A DNA stretch of 19,837 nucleotides. Origin: Brachionus plicatilis (Eukaryota; Rotifera; Eurotatoria; Ploima; Brachionidae). Below the pieces are notes generated by a model. It was given only the letters and a program-made list of their open reading frames with translations. It was not told the origin of the DNA and searched no databases. The position numbers were made by a program, and so were the translations under genes. Positions 9,361 through 18,460 of the stretch are shown one piece after another; the stretch's first letter is position 1, and the number at the start of each line of letters is the position of its first letter. Where the stretch lies: NCBI GenBank assembly GCA_010279815.1, contig QEOQ01000559.1:441225-461061 (forward strand), written 5' to 3'.

Positions 9361-10296
9361 GGTATGTTCTATTGTATTGTATGAAAATTTTAAATACAAT
9401 TTTGCAAATGCATTGAAAATGTGCGATGGTTGAGATCTATTTTATTTTAGAAATATTTGGAGAAATTTTTGCAGTGTCGCTCTATTGAAATTAGATATAG
9501 TTTCAAACATAGATTATTTAGTTTTAGATGATTTTTTAAGAAATTTTTATAATAGACTAATTAATCATTGATTTATTCAAATTAATTAAAAATTAAGCTC
9601 TAATTTTTATAAAACTCAGATTAAAAATTATGCAATGTAATTTTTAGATTTTTCTTAAATTTCAAAAAATTGCTAATGGCTAAATTTTAAAAAACTTAAA
9701 TTTTGATCTCTTGATCACATTGATCTTAAGAAATCTCGAGATTAAATATCCAAATGATTTTTAATTCTCTGATTGTTCGATTTGATTCTCAATATTCTTT
9801 TAATTGTAACTTAAATTTCATGAATCATATTTTAGCAATTGAATTTTAATATTTTTAGATAAAATGTGATTGAAAAATATTAATAAGAAAAAGATAGCAT
9901 ATTCATCAAATTTTTTATAAATTGTACTTTAAATAAAATTTTTTTACTTCTTTAAAGCATTGAGTATAAAATTAAATCAAACCAACTTAAATATTAAAAA
10001 AAAACTTTAAGCTATTTAAATTATTACCTTTTTCAACAGTCAAAAGATCAAAAATTTTATTTAAAATTAGTAAAAGTAAAAGTAAAGTAAAGTAAAGTAA
10101 TAGAATTTTTTTCTCTCTTAAAATTTTCTAAAACTAAAAAATCTATGCTTGATACACTATATTTAATTTCAATTGAGCGACATTGCAAAAATTTCTCCAA
10201 ATATTTCTAAAATAAAATATATCTCAACTATCGCACATTTCTAATGCATATTCAAAATTTTGTTTAAAATTTTTATTCAACACAATAGAATATACC
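9361..10296. mobile_element. 936-bp element with about 180-bp terminal inverted repeats
   Basis: The left arm 9361-9541 and the right arm 10116-10296 are reverse complements over about 181 nt, roughly 85-88% identical by eye. The match includes a long exact block around AGAAATATTTGGAGAAATTT and the outer end GGTATRTTCTATTGTRTTG. AAAT flanks both ends (9357-9360 and 10297-10300), a possible 4-bp target duplication but weak evidence in AT-rich DNA. The 574-bp centre has no ORF and contains an AGTAAA-like microsatellite near 10068-10101. It looks like a non-autonomous DNA transposon (long-TIR MITE or foldback). The superfamily is not determinable here. Confidence 0.75.
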
Positions 10297-10416
10297 AAAT
10301 CGAATTTTAACTAACATTTTATCTAAGTCTTTTTAAGATTTATTTTTAAAATTGTTCATTTAATAACTCAGGTACATTAACTTACCTTATTAGTTTTAAA
10401 TTTTTTTAAAGTTTTT

Positions 10417-10434
10417 TTATTATTATTATTATTA
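10417..10434 (-). repeat. (TAA)n 3' tail of the retrotransposon
   Basis: Six trinucleotide units lie directly after the structured 3' UTR segment on the minus strand and before the target-site duplication. This is the short-repeat tail used by several non-LTR clades instead of poly(A). Confidence 0.8.
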
Positions 10435-10440
10435 TAAAAA

Positions 10441-10498
10441 AGCTACAGCAAGACTAGCTTGCGGAGGCGTCCCACATGAGAGGACGCCTATGGTAGCT
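10441..10498 (-). ncRNA. Structured 3' UTR segment of the retrotransposon (three-way junction)
   Basis: The 58-nt segment can form three helices. The outer stem is AGCTAC/GTAGCT (10441-10446 with 10493-10498). One hairpin has a perfect 8-bp stem AGGCGTCC/GGACGCCT (10465-10472 with 10482-10489, 9-nt loop). The other has a 5-bp stem GCAAG/CTTGC (10448-10452 with 10458-10462, 5-nt loop). It lies immediately upstream of the tail in the element's sense, where reverse transcriptases of this kind recognise their RNA. The element at 1735-1787 has the same architecture. It is a cis-acting RNA structure rather than an independent RNA gene. Confidence 0.65.
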
Positions 10499-10629
10499 CG
10501 TTGCACATAATGAGATAAAACACTGATAGAAATATACAATCAAAATTTTTGGGGCTAAAAAAAGTTAAATAATTTTTGCAAGAATAAAAAAAAAATAGAA
10601 CTGATAAATAATAAAATTGTTTGTGGTGC

Positions 10630-11231
10630 CTATGGAACGGTAGTTTGGGTACAAGACCGGACGGCATCGTATCGGTTCTTGAACTGGTTTACCGAGGTAG
10701 CGTTGACGACGGAGGCAGGCAGGGCGTTCCATTCGTTAACCACTCTGTTCGAGAATGTATTGTCTCTTTGAAGACACTTGATGGAGGCCTGGCCGGACAG
10801 TCTTCTCGCATGACCTCTGATGCCTCTGGCCGGTCCGGTGAGGGAGAGTGAGTTTGCTAGAACCGGAGGGTTCACCCATTCAACTTCGTTGATGCCTTTG
10901 GCGAGCTTAAACATCTGGATCAGGTCTCCACGTACCCGGCGCTCGTGGATGGAAGTTAAACCTAAAACGGCAAGGCGATCTTCGTAACGCCAGTTCTTGA
11001 TACGGGGCACCAGTTTGGTGGCCCTCCTCTGCACCTGTTCCAGCATCTTGGCGTCTTTCTTGCTAGGGGGGGACCAGACAACAGCGGCGTATTCCAGGTG
11101 GGGTCTAACATAGGCACAGTAGAGGGTCCTACAAGTATCTAAGGTCCAGAACCTGAAAGATCTCTTCAACTGGCCGAGTATTCCTGTGGCTCTGTTGACT
11201 TGATTTTTAGTGATTAATATTAATTTATTGT
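10630..11231 (-). pseudogene. Reverse transcriptase C-terminal fragment (non-LTR retrotransposon ORF2)
   Basis: About 200 codons run from the truncation point to TAG at 10630-10632 without a stop or frameshift. The protein carries the conserved block that follows the RT catalytic core in CR1/Rex1/jockey-like elements: TLYCAYVRPHLEYAAVVWSP, then KKDAKMLEQVQRRATKL, RGDLIQMFKLAKG, and near the end NRVVNEWNALPASVV. The catalytic FADD region and the endonuclease domain are absent, removed by 5' truncation, so the copy cannot act alone. It has no start codon of its own; the frame simply begins at the target site. The intact frame suggests a fairly recent insertion. Confidence 0.9.
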
Positions 11232-11245
11232 ATTTTTTTAAAGTG

Positions 11246-11573
11246 GGGAATTTTCAGTTTTTGTGAAATTCAGTACAAAATGATAAAAAGAACAGAAAAA
11301 AATGAAAAAAAATTGAATAACTTTTTTTCTAAAGGTTAAACTTAATTCTGTAAATGCAACATAGTGCAACATTCAAAGTTGCATCAAATATCATGGTCTG
11401 CTAAATTTGCAGAGTTTAGCTGAAGTTAAATTTCGAGCGTGGTGCATTTTGCAGAGATTTTGCACATCATTTGCAGACTTTTACAGTTGATGCAACTTTG
11501 AATTTGAATTTATTTAATTTTATTACACTTTGTTCTGTTCTTTTGTACTGAACTTCACAAAACCGAATTTTCA
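11246..11573. repeat. Long imperfect inverted repeat (probable decayed DNA transposon)
   Basis: The left arm (11246-11387) and right arm (11487-11573) share TTCAAAGTTGCATCAA (11372-11387), an exact reverse complement of 11487-11502, and outer blocks such as GTGAARTTCAGTACAAAA and AAGAACAGA with spacing differences. The loop has three TTTGCAGA-like motifs. The outer part continues on the right to a short hairpin AGTGGGA/TCCCACT (about 11638-11655). The retrotransposon's right target duplication (11232-11244) abuts the left edge. No transposase is visible. Confidence 0.6.
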
Positions 11574-11659
11574 CGCAAGCGGAATTTATGCATTGGGAAA
11601 ATTGTGAATTGGGGAAATTGTAAAGTGGGACAAAAAAAGTGGGATATTTCCCACTAAAT

Positions 11660-13612
11660 CTCAAATATTTGAGACAGTATTAAAAAAATTATCATTCTTT
11701 TTATATTTTTGTTCTCACCATAAAGAACTCTGCAAAAAGTCAATTCTAAAAGTGCCAAGACAAGCAGTCATTTTTTTTTTGCTCAATTAATTTTTCTTAT
11801 TTTATTTAATGTTTAATTATGAAAAAAGATTTTGATGATAAATAAATTATTTTTTGATGATAATATTATTTCAATTTTTTGAAAAATGATTGGAAAAATA
11901 AAATTATTTCAGTTTGAATGAACGGATTTAAAATTTATAAATTTGAAGTTGTGAATTAACTAAACCTGAATTATTTAAATTATTGATTGTTTTTGTTAGA
12001 TGAATCAGAGATCAATCATTTTAATGTTAATTTGATAATGAATCATTATTAGATATAACATGTCTAGTAATGTTTAGTATTTATTTCTTGAAAATTATCG
12101 AAATCATTAGATTTTTAGAACTAAAAGGATACAACTAATAATTTTGGTGCTAATCTTTGAGAGGGGGTAGCCAAAAAATTTTTTTAACTCCCCTTAAATA
12201 TTGGCTCTCCTAGGTTTTTATATATGCTGAATAAGAATTTATGGTCGAAAAAGTCAAATTCATATATTAATGTAGTTTTGACCTGCGCAAACTTTAACTT
12301 GAGTACAAGAAGATTAAGGGTGATCTGATTAAGATGTAAAAAGTGATAGAAAATTATTTATTTATTTTGAATTTAATTGATCTATTTCAGGAGAAGTATA
12401 AAAAAAATCATTGAAAATTTACGTTCTGAACTAATTATATGGAAGATTATTTTTACTTGAAAAAGCATGGAGAATAAAAAAAATTATTTGTATTTTATGG
12501 TAAAATGGATAATTCAGCACCAGTTGTTGTTTTTTTTTTATTTCTTGAATGATGTTATTTGTAAAAGATTCTGTTCAGTTTACATGGCAAGATTTTTTCA
12601 GTTAAAAATTTTACTAAATACCTAAAAGTCAAAAAGTGCAAAAAAAAATTTTTTTGATTTGAAGTTTGATAGCTATGAAAGCAGTAGATCCAATTTTTAA
12701 CATTTTGAGTCGAACCATCTTTTAAAAATCTACATATCTGTTCATATTCTTGAAAATAAAAGAATTTTGAACATCCTTAATGTAAAAATCCTAAATGCAT
12801 TAAATTTATTTAAAGAGATTTTTTTAATTTCCTGTTTAAATTTTTTATAATTAAAACCAGTTTTGTTTTGTTGGGCTTTTTTTACTTTTAGGTCTATTGA
12901 AAAATGTTAAGCTGATAAATACTTGCCAAATGGTAAAAAAAAATTAAACTTTTTTTGACTTTTTTTATGCTTGTATTTTCTTGTTCCCTTTAATAACTCG
13001 AGCAAGTAAGGCTTATTTTATTATAAAATAAGATAATTTTTTTTAATTAATTATCTTATTAAACTTTAAAAATAAAAAAATTAATGATATTTTTATAAAA
13101 CAATAAAATCTATAATTAATGTAATAAATTTAATTTCAGAGTAAATATATTCGGCATGTTACACTTTTCCATGTTTTTCAAATGAAAAAATTTATTCAAC
13201 GAGAAAAAATGCCTCAAATTCAAATTTAAAAAAAGAATAATAGCTAAGAAAAAAAAGGCACTCTTTTCTGATAGAAAAGTGATCACAACATATTTATAAT
13301 ATTTAGATAAAATGGAGCATAAATTAATGGAATCATTTAAGAATGCTCAAATCCAGTTGTTAAACCAAAATTAATTTGGAGCCAGTTAAGAAGTTTTAAA
13401 AAGCATTCAGCTTAATTAAATTGCATGGGCCGGTCATTAGCAAAAGGTTAACACAAATGTCAAACACTTTTTATCTTCCCTATTGATCAAATAATTTAAA
13501 ATTGCTTAAGCTTTAGGATATTTAACGCACTGATTGCTATCTCTCTCTCTCTCTCTCTCGAACTAAACATTGATCTAGTATAAATTAATATCTGGTCCAA
13601 TATTGTTCGGCA
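11660..13612. other. Gene-free AT-rich region
   Basis: No coding signal is visible. Two overlapping palindromes sit at 13012-13060: CTTATTTTA/TAAAATAAG (13012-13032) and AATAAGATAATT/AATTATCTTATT (13027-13060). A (CT)n microsatellite of about nine units lies at 13541-13559. The rest is AT-rich with homopolymer runs. Confidence 0.65.
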
Positions 13613-13668
13613 GTCACAAAAGTGTTCTTGTTACATCTCAAAATTTAGAGGACATGTTATATTTTGAC

Positions 13669-13701
<33 letters not shown>
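13613..13701 (+). mobile_element. Possible third microsatellite-tailed structured element
   Basis: The 56-nt stretch 13613-13668 is closed by GTCACAAAA/TTTTGAC (one bulge), encloses a weak CTC/GAG hairpin, and is followed by TTTTATTATT and about nine TTA units. Length, closing stem and tail position parallel 1735-1826 and 10441-10498. The inner helices are weak and the primary sequence differs, so the relation is uncertain. Confidence 0.25.
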
Positions 13702-13702
<1 letters not shown>

Positions 13703-13717
13703 ATCGTTAACTCTTGA

Positions 13718-13854
13718 CCTGATAATGCAGAACAGTAAAAGTGTTATTTTGACCAAACATAAATTTATTCCCCCAAATTTTTTTAATCCGTCCATAGTAA
13801 CCAAAACTTTTTTGTTTGGTCAAAATAACACTTTTGCTGTTCCGCATTATTAGG
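13718..13854. mobile_element. 137-bp foldback element / MITE
   Basis: Two 42-bp arms, 13718-13759 and 13813-13854, are reverse complements with three mismatches (39/42). The outer end is CCTRATAATGC and the inner end TTTTGACCAAACA. The 53-bp spacer is AT-rich without coding potential. The mismatches in otherwise long arms suggest a transposon with old terminal repeats rather than a recent palindromic duplication. No clear target-site duplication is visible. Confidence 0.75.
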
Positions 13855-14434
13855 CAAAATAATTAATGTTTATATGCAGTTTTTTAGGCTTTTAAATCGA
13901 ATTTTTTATTTAACTTTAAATTTTAAAATAAAAAAAAATTAGAATAAAGTGATTTTTAATTTTTTTTTAATTTCGAATTTAACTCCAGAATTTTTACTGG
14001 GGTGAAGTTTTGACATGAGTAAAAAAAAATGTGTTAATTAAAAAATAACTGAATTTTTTTAATTCATTTTTTCTAACTCAATTTTTTAATTCAATTTTTG
14101 GTCTCAAAAAAAAAGGTGATTTTCACATTGGTGTTTTTAAAAAAAGAAAAATTTTTCAATTAAAGTTTTTATTAAAAAGAAAAGGATTTAAGCAAAATTT
14201 ACAAAAAAAAAATTGATTAATTAATTGAATATTATTTCTTTTTCAATAATATTTTTGTCGAAAAAATGCATAAATTTGCCGCGAATTTGATATTTATCTT
14301 TGTTTGATATATCTACCACCTTTTTTTCAAATATCTTGGATAAGTTAATATTTAAAATAGGAATAATATAAGTATTCATTTTTAGCAGTATGTAATTTTA
14401 TCAGTAATGGGTTTAATGTTTAAATATATTTTAA
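13855..14434. other. Gene-free AT-rich region
   Basis: I see no gene. A perfect 9-bp inverted repeat, AATATTATT/AATAATATT, lies near 14228-14254. Otherwise there are only homopolymer-rich sequences. Confidence 0.5.
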
Positions 14435-14566
14435 GTTATTACGAAAAAGATTGTATCAAATAAAAGCAAAACTTTTTATAATTTTTGCTTTGACTGCAGT
14501 AAACAAGATAATTTTGAGAATGATGATACAATTTTAAACGATGACGAAATTTCAGATACTGAATAA
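14435..14566 (+). CDS. Possible last-exon fragment with acidic C-terminus, unknown
   Basis: After TTTTAAG (a possible splice acceptor) a 43-codon frame runs to TAA at 14564-14566. It reads as basic, then CFDC, then a strongly acidic tail ending DDEISDTE. An AATAAAATAAA poly(A)-like stretch follows. Composition differs from the surrounding noise and resembles the end of a protein, but no upstream exon was found and the length is within what chance allows. It could also be the end of a decayed transposase. Confidence 0.2.
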   Translation, partial: VITKKIVSNKSKTFYNFCFDCSKQDNFENDDTILNDDEISDTE

Positions 14567-14614
14567 TTGAAATAATAAAATAAAAAAATATTTTTTGTCT
14601 TTTAAAAAAGTTAT

Positions 14615-15312
14615 TTTATCCAGTTTTTTCCAATATTAAACCAATTGATTGATAAAACTTCTTTGATAGATAAAAGTTTTCCAAGAAGGGTTTCAATGCA
14701 GGATCTGATTTTCTAGTATGTTTTAGACACTGAGCAACCCGAAAAAAATACATTTTATTTTTGGGGGGGTGTCCTTTGACATGGGGGTACCCGGGGGGTC
14801 TTAAGCGAGGCATAGCCAATTTTTGGTTTTTCAAGGATAGTTAATTTTTTACGTGATTTTTTTGACTTGATACTATTATTTTCAGATTCTTCGCTCTTTT
14901 CTGAACATTTTGGTGTATTTTTTATAAAAAAATGATAAAATTTGACCAAGTTATGGCTTAAAAACCTAATATACCCTTAAAAACTTCCGAAGGCTATAAT
15001 TCATAAAATAATTACCTAGGACAAAAAATACACATATATTTGGAATCAGTGCGTCAAGATCTACAAGAATCACTATAGAAAAGTTAAAAAATGTGAAAAG
15101 TCCTATTTTAGACCTGATTGCCCCATATCCTTTGTGGTAAATAAAATTTTTTTTCTTGCGTTTTTGCCTAGAAAGCCTTCGTTAAAAGTTGTAGGATTTT
15201 TTCTAGTTTTTCTTTGGTCATTGATCCAGAAATAGAAAATTTTATTGACTCAACATTTTCATATTTCTTACATTCTCGATTGTTTAAGAAAATTTCTTTG
15301 AGTTTGGGAAAG
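14615..15312. other. Less AT-rich unexplained segment with G-runs
   Basis: No gene is recognised. On the plus strand 14763-14798 has runs of seven, five and six G, able in principle to form a G-quadruplex if the seven-G run is split. The following sequence (to about 15300) is less AT-rich than its surroundings and looks like decayed repeat DNA. Overlapping minus-strand frames at 14616-14949 are open but show no family motif. Confidence 0.45.
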
Positions 15313-15484
15313 GTTTGGAAAGCGAGCTGCAACACGGGGGATTAGGCTATTCAAGCCGTTTCTGATCTTGAACATTTGGGTCATGTCTGGTTATGCGTTC
15401 GCATTCGTTGACATATGCGCAGTATAGCGTAAAGAATGTGGCGTTGGTACAGGATCTGAAGGTTCTTCTCAGCTGTCCAAAGAT
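15313..15484 (-). pseudogene. Decayed reverse transcriptase fragment with internal deletion
   Basis: The minus strand first encodes FGQLRRTFRSCTNATFFTLY plus CAYV, closely parallel to GQLKRSFRFWTLDTCRTLYC in the copy at 10630-11231. After a shift of frame it encodes DMTQMFKIRNGLN, matching DLIQMFKLAKGIN there. Roughly 50 codons between these blocks (the PHLEYA to YEDRL region) are missing. It is an older, diverged relative of the same retrotransposon family; GC content is locally high. No tail or target-site duplication is visible. Confidence 0.8.
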
Positions 15485-17127
15485 GGAAAATTTGAATTTT
15501 TTTTTGCTCAAAAATATTTAACAGCCTTATAAAAAAAATGTTCAGAATAAATTTAAAAATACACGAAGATTAATTTTTTAAATCTGAAATTTGCTGAATA
15601 ATGCGGAAAAATAAGTTTTAGGATAAAAGTTTTTTTTACAAAATGAATCATTAAATGTTTAAAGATTCTAAAAGTTTATATTTAAAAATAAAAAAATGAA
15701 AGAAGCTTTATTTTTTCATGTAAAAGGACGGGAATAAAGATCAAGTGGAATAGTGTGAATGAATCGAAAACAAATTTTTTCTTTAATAATAAATTTGTTG
15801 CTTTACACCTGGTATTGTTTTTATACTTCTTTTTTCAAAGGAAACCAAACTAAATGATAGTAAAAAGGAAAACAACCTAATTTTTGTCTTTAAAAATTTT
15901 AATATCTTAGATTCTAAAATTTAAGACTATTTAGATCAATTTTTTATCTAAAAATTATTGTAATCAAGTTAGAAAATAACCAAGAAAGATAGAATTTTAT
16001 AATCTTTTAAAAAGAACAAAATCAAAATCGCATTAAAAAAAACAAAGTCTAAATATTTTTATTCTACAACAATAAAAACTAAAAATTTTATGTTTGATGT
16101 AATTTCAATGTAATTAAATTGAAAAGCAACTCCGATTAATTTTTTTGAAAATTAATTTGAAACATCGCATTTTTTTTATGTTTTTTCAAAATTGTAAGTA
16201 AATTTTTTATTAAAAGACGAAAAAAACATTATCATATTTTAGCTTTTTTATATTTTAGTTTGTTTTTTCATGATTTTTTGATTTTTTATTTAATCTGAAG
16301 GAGCTTTATCTTGACACAGATAAACAAATAGATATATTTTTTTTTAATTGTACAAAAAAGGTTCTGCAAACAATACAAGTTTACCAAATTATCAAAAATT
16401 CACATTTAATAAATTAATAAAATTTATTAAATGTGAATTGATATTTAATAAATTGCATTAGCCTGGTATTAGAAAAAGTATATTTAATAATATTTTTTAA
16501 ATTTTATTACTTAAAAAAAGGTCATCTAAAAAAAAATAAGAAAAGACCAAAAAAACGAGCTTCACTTGTTTATTATTCTTTTATTTAGAATCTTTTTATA
16601 GTGTTTGTCTAGATTATTTAAAAAAAAGAAAATTGGTTTAAAGTGATCCCCAGGACAATATTCTGAACAAATCTGTGGTTTTACTCTTTTGAATTTTAGC
16701 TTTAATTTTTATAAATGAAATGAAGTTTTTGGCTTTTTTTTAATAATAAAAATTGCTGGATCCTTTTTTAAATAAAAATATACACCAGAGTGTAGAAAAT
16801 TTTATGCTCTTTCAGGGCAAATTGAAGTTCATAATCAAATGTACATTTCAAATCAAAATTTTTGGTTTTTGAGTTAAATAAAAATGTATTATTAATCGAT
16901 TTTATAATAAAAATTGACTAATCTTTATTAAACATTATTAGTTTAATCTTTAATTAGATAGAAAATTATATGAACTTATATCTGAAGTAGAAATAAAATC
17001 TTAGTCAATATTTTATAATTTTGCAATACAAAATTTTAAATTCTTTCGCCTTGATATATTTTAATTAATTTTTAAATAAATTTGAAGTCATAATTTGGAT
17101 TTTAAATTTTTCTTTAAAGTTTTCAAA
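15485..17127. other. Gene-free AT-rich region
   Basis: No coding signal is visible. It contains the perfect hairpin at 16397-16439, listed separately. The last few hundred bases have weak similarity to the region upstream of 1201 and belong to the dispersed repeat family seen there. Confidence 0.6.
16397..16439. repeat. Perfect 19-bp inverted repeat with 5-nt spacer
   Basis: AATTCACATTTAATAAATT (16397-16415) and its exact reverse complement (16421-16439) flank AATAA. With a small bulge the pairing extends through ATCA/TGAT. Perfect arms of this length suggest a recent palindrome or a tiny foldback element. Confidence 0.9.
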
Positions 17128-17383
17128 AAAAAGGTTTTAGAAGAATCAATAAAAGATCAATTAGAAAAGCTTTTTTATTAATAAAAATAGCAAACATCTT
17201 ATGTTTAATTTAAAAAAAATTAAAAAAAGCTAATTTTATCATCAATAATATCATGAAAAAGGTTTTAGAAGAATCAATAAAAGATCAATTAGAAAAGCTT
17301 TTTTATTAATAAAAATAGCAAACATCTTATGTTTAATTTAAAAAAAATTAAAAAAAGCTAATTTTATCATCAATAATATCATG
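17128..17383 (+). repeat. Exact tandem duplication of a 128-bp unit
   Basis: Units 17128-17255 and 17256-17383 appear identical, including homopolymer lengths. The unit starts AAAAAGGTTTTAGAAGAATC and ends AATAATATCATG. A duplication with no divergence must be young, or could be an assembly artefact. The second unit continues into the dispersed repeat shared with 1201-1323. Confidence 0.95.
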
Positions 17384-17429
17384 AATTACGTTTTGAACAT
17401 TTGATAATGATCATGAACTTCAAGTTGCC
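17300..17429 (+). repeat. Dispersed repeat, copy 2
   Basis: This matches 1201-1323 through AAACATCTTATGT, the poly-A/CTAATTTT block, ACATTTGATAATGATCATGAA and TTCAAGTTGCC, in the same order and orientation. It overlaps the second unit of the 128-bp duplication, showing that the duplication happened inside an existing repeat. Confidence 0.6.
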
Positions 17430-17861
17430 CTCTTTCAGAATAAAAATTCTATATAATTTTTGTAAATATTTTAATTTCATCACTGAATAATTGATCTGAA
17501 AGAACTTTTTAAAAGGCTAGTTATTTTTAGACCCCTGGCTAAAGAATTTTTTTTTTAGCATCTCAAAAAAAAGAAAAAATTTAGGGTTTCAAAGGACGCA
17601 GTTTACGAATTCAAGTCAAAAATAATAAATTCAGATAGCACTTGAGCTTTGAATTTGTCTTTAAAAAGGCAAAATGTAATTTATTGTACATTTTTATATT
17701 TTTTCATTTTTACATTTTTGAAAGAAAAAAAAATCTCAAAATCAAAAAATCTAAAAAAATTTTCATTCGAGAAAAGTAATAATAAATTCGAAATTACTTA
17801 AAAAGGAGTTTAAGAAAAATTTAAATGTAAAAACAAAGGATAATTTTTTTAAAAAATTGAA

Positions 17862-17960
17862 AAGTTTTTGGACTTTTGAAAAAAATTTAAAGTCTTTGGC
17901 TCGGATTTTTGAAAAAAAACCCGGATTTAATTTGAGACTTGAGACTTTTAAAAAACTCTG
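17862..17960 (+). mobile_element. Fragment (right end) of the 18461-18765 MITE family
   Basis: TTTTTGAAAAAAAACCCGGATTTAATTTGAGACTTGAGACTTTTAAAAAACTCTG resembles the last about 55 bp of the intact MITE, with internal GGACTTTTGAAA-like repeats upstream. A matching left end with CAGAGTT was not found within a few hundred bases, so this looks like a solo or decayed end. Confidence 0.55.
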
Positions 17961-18460
17961 GTCATACTTTAACAGATAAATTAAAAAGAATTAAAATATA
18001 AGATACAGTGCTTATTTGATACTAGGGTTTTTGGTAATTTTAAGTAATTTTTCGACCATTTTAAACTTTTTTCAGTAAATTAAATAAATTTTAAAAAAAA
18101 ATTACAGATTTTTACGTAAATTTACGTAAATAAAGAATTCTGAAATAGTAAATTCAGTAGAATTCGGAAAATTTTGGTAAAAATGTGTTATTATTTGAAA
18201 AAAAGTAAATAATCTGAATTAAAGGTGATAATTATATATTAAAATTAATAAATTATTATCTATTTTAATAAGAAATTAAAATTGTTTGTTTTAAATTGGA
18301 TTTATTTCTTTTAAATATTTTTTTAATATTTTGTGAAAAAAAAATTAAAAATACAATTTTTTAATTTGAAAAAGAAAAATTTTATTAGATTATACAGCTT
18401 CGAATGATCTAGTTAGCTCAAAAAGGAGATAATAATATCGTTTATCACTTATGATATAAA

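Larger units (their letters stand above)
10413..11231 (-). mobile_element. 5'-truncated non-LTR retrotransposon (CR1/Rex1/L2-like) with 13-bp TSD
   Basis: The insertion is on the minus strand and is bounded by exact copies of ATTTTTTTAAAGT at 10400-10412 and 11232-11244, a 13-bp target-site duplication. Within it are, in order, the C-terminal part of a reverse transcriptase ORF (11231 down to 10630), about 130 bp of 3' UTR, a structured segment (10441-10498), and a tail of ATA/TAA units (10417-10434). Severe 5' truncation, a microsatellite tail and a variable TSD are standard for target-primed reverse transcription. GC content is much higher than the surroundings. Confidence 0.9.

Noticed and set aside
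10621..10851. 76-codon plus-strand frame
   Set aside because: Antisense to the reverse transcriptase fragment, whose minus-strand protein is clearly conserved.
11467..11664. 65-codon minus-strand frame
   Set aside because: Falls across the arm of an inverted-repeat element and shows no family motif.
13012..13060. Overlapping palindromes that could act like an attenuator
   Set aside because: Attenuation of that kind is bacterial and no gene is nearby; A/T palindromes of this size are common here.
14616..14949. Two overlapping minus-strand frames in the G-rich segment
   Set aside because: Different frames of the same repeat-like DNA, proline-rich only because of the G-runs; no recognisable domain.
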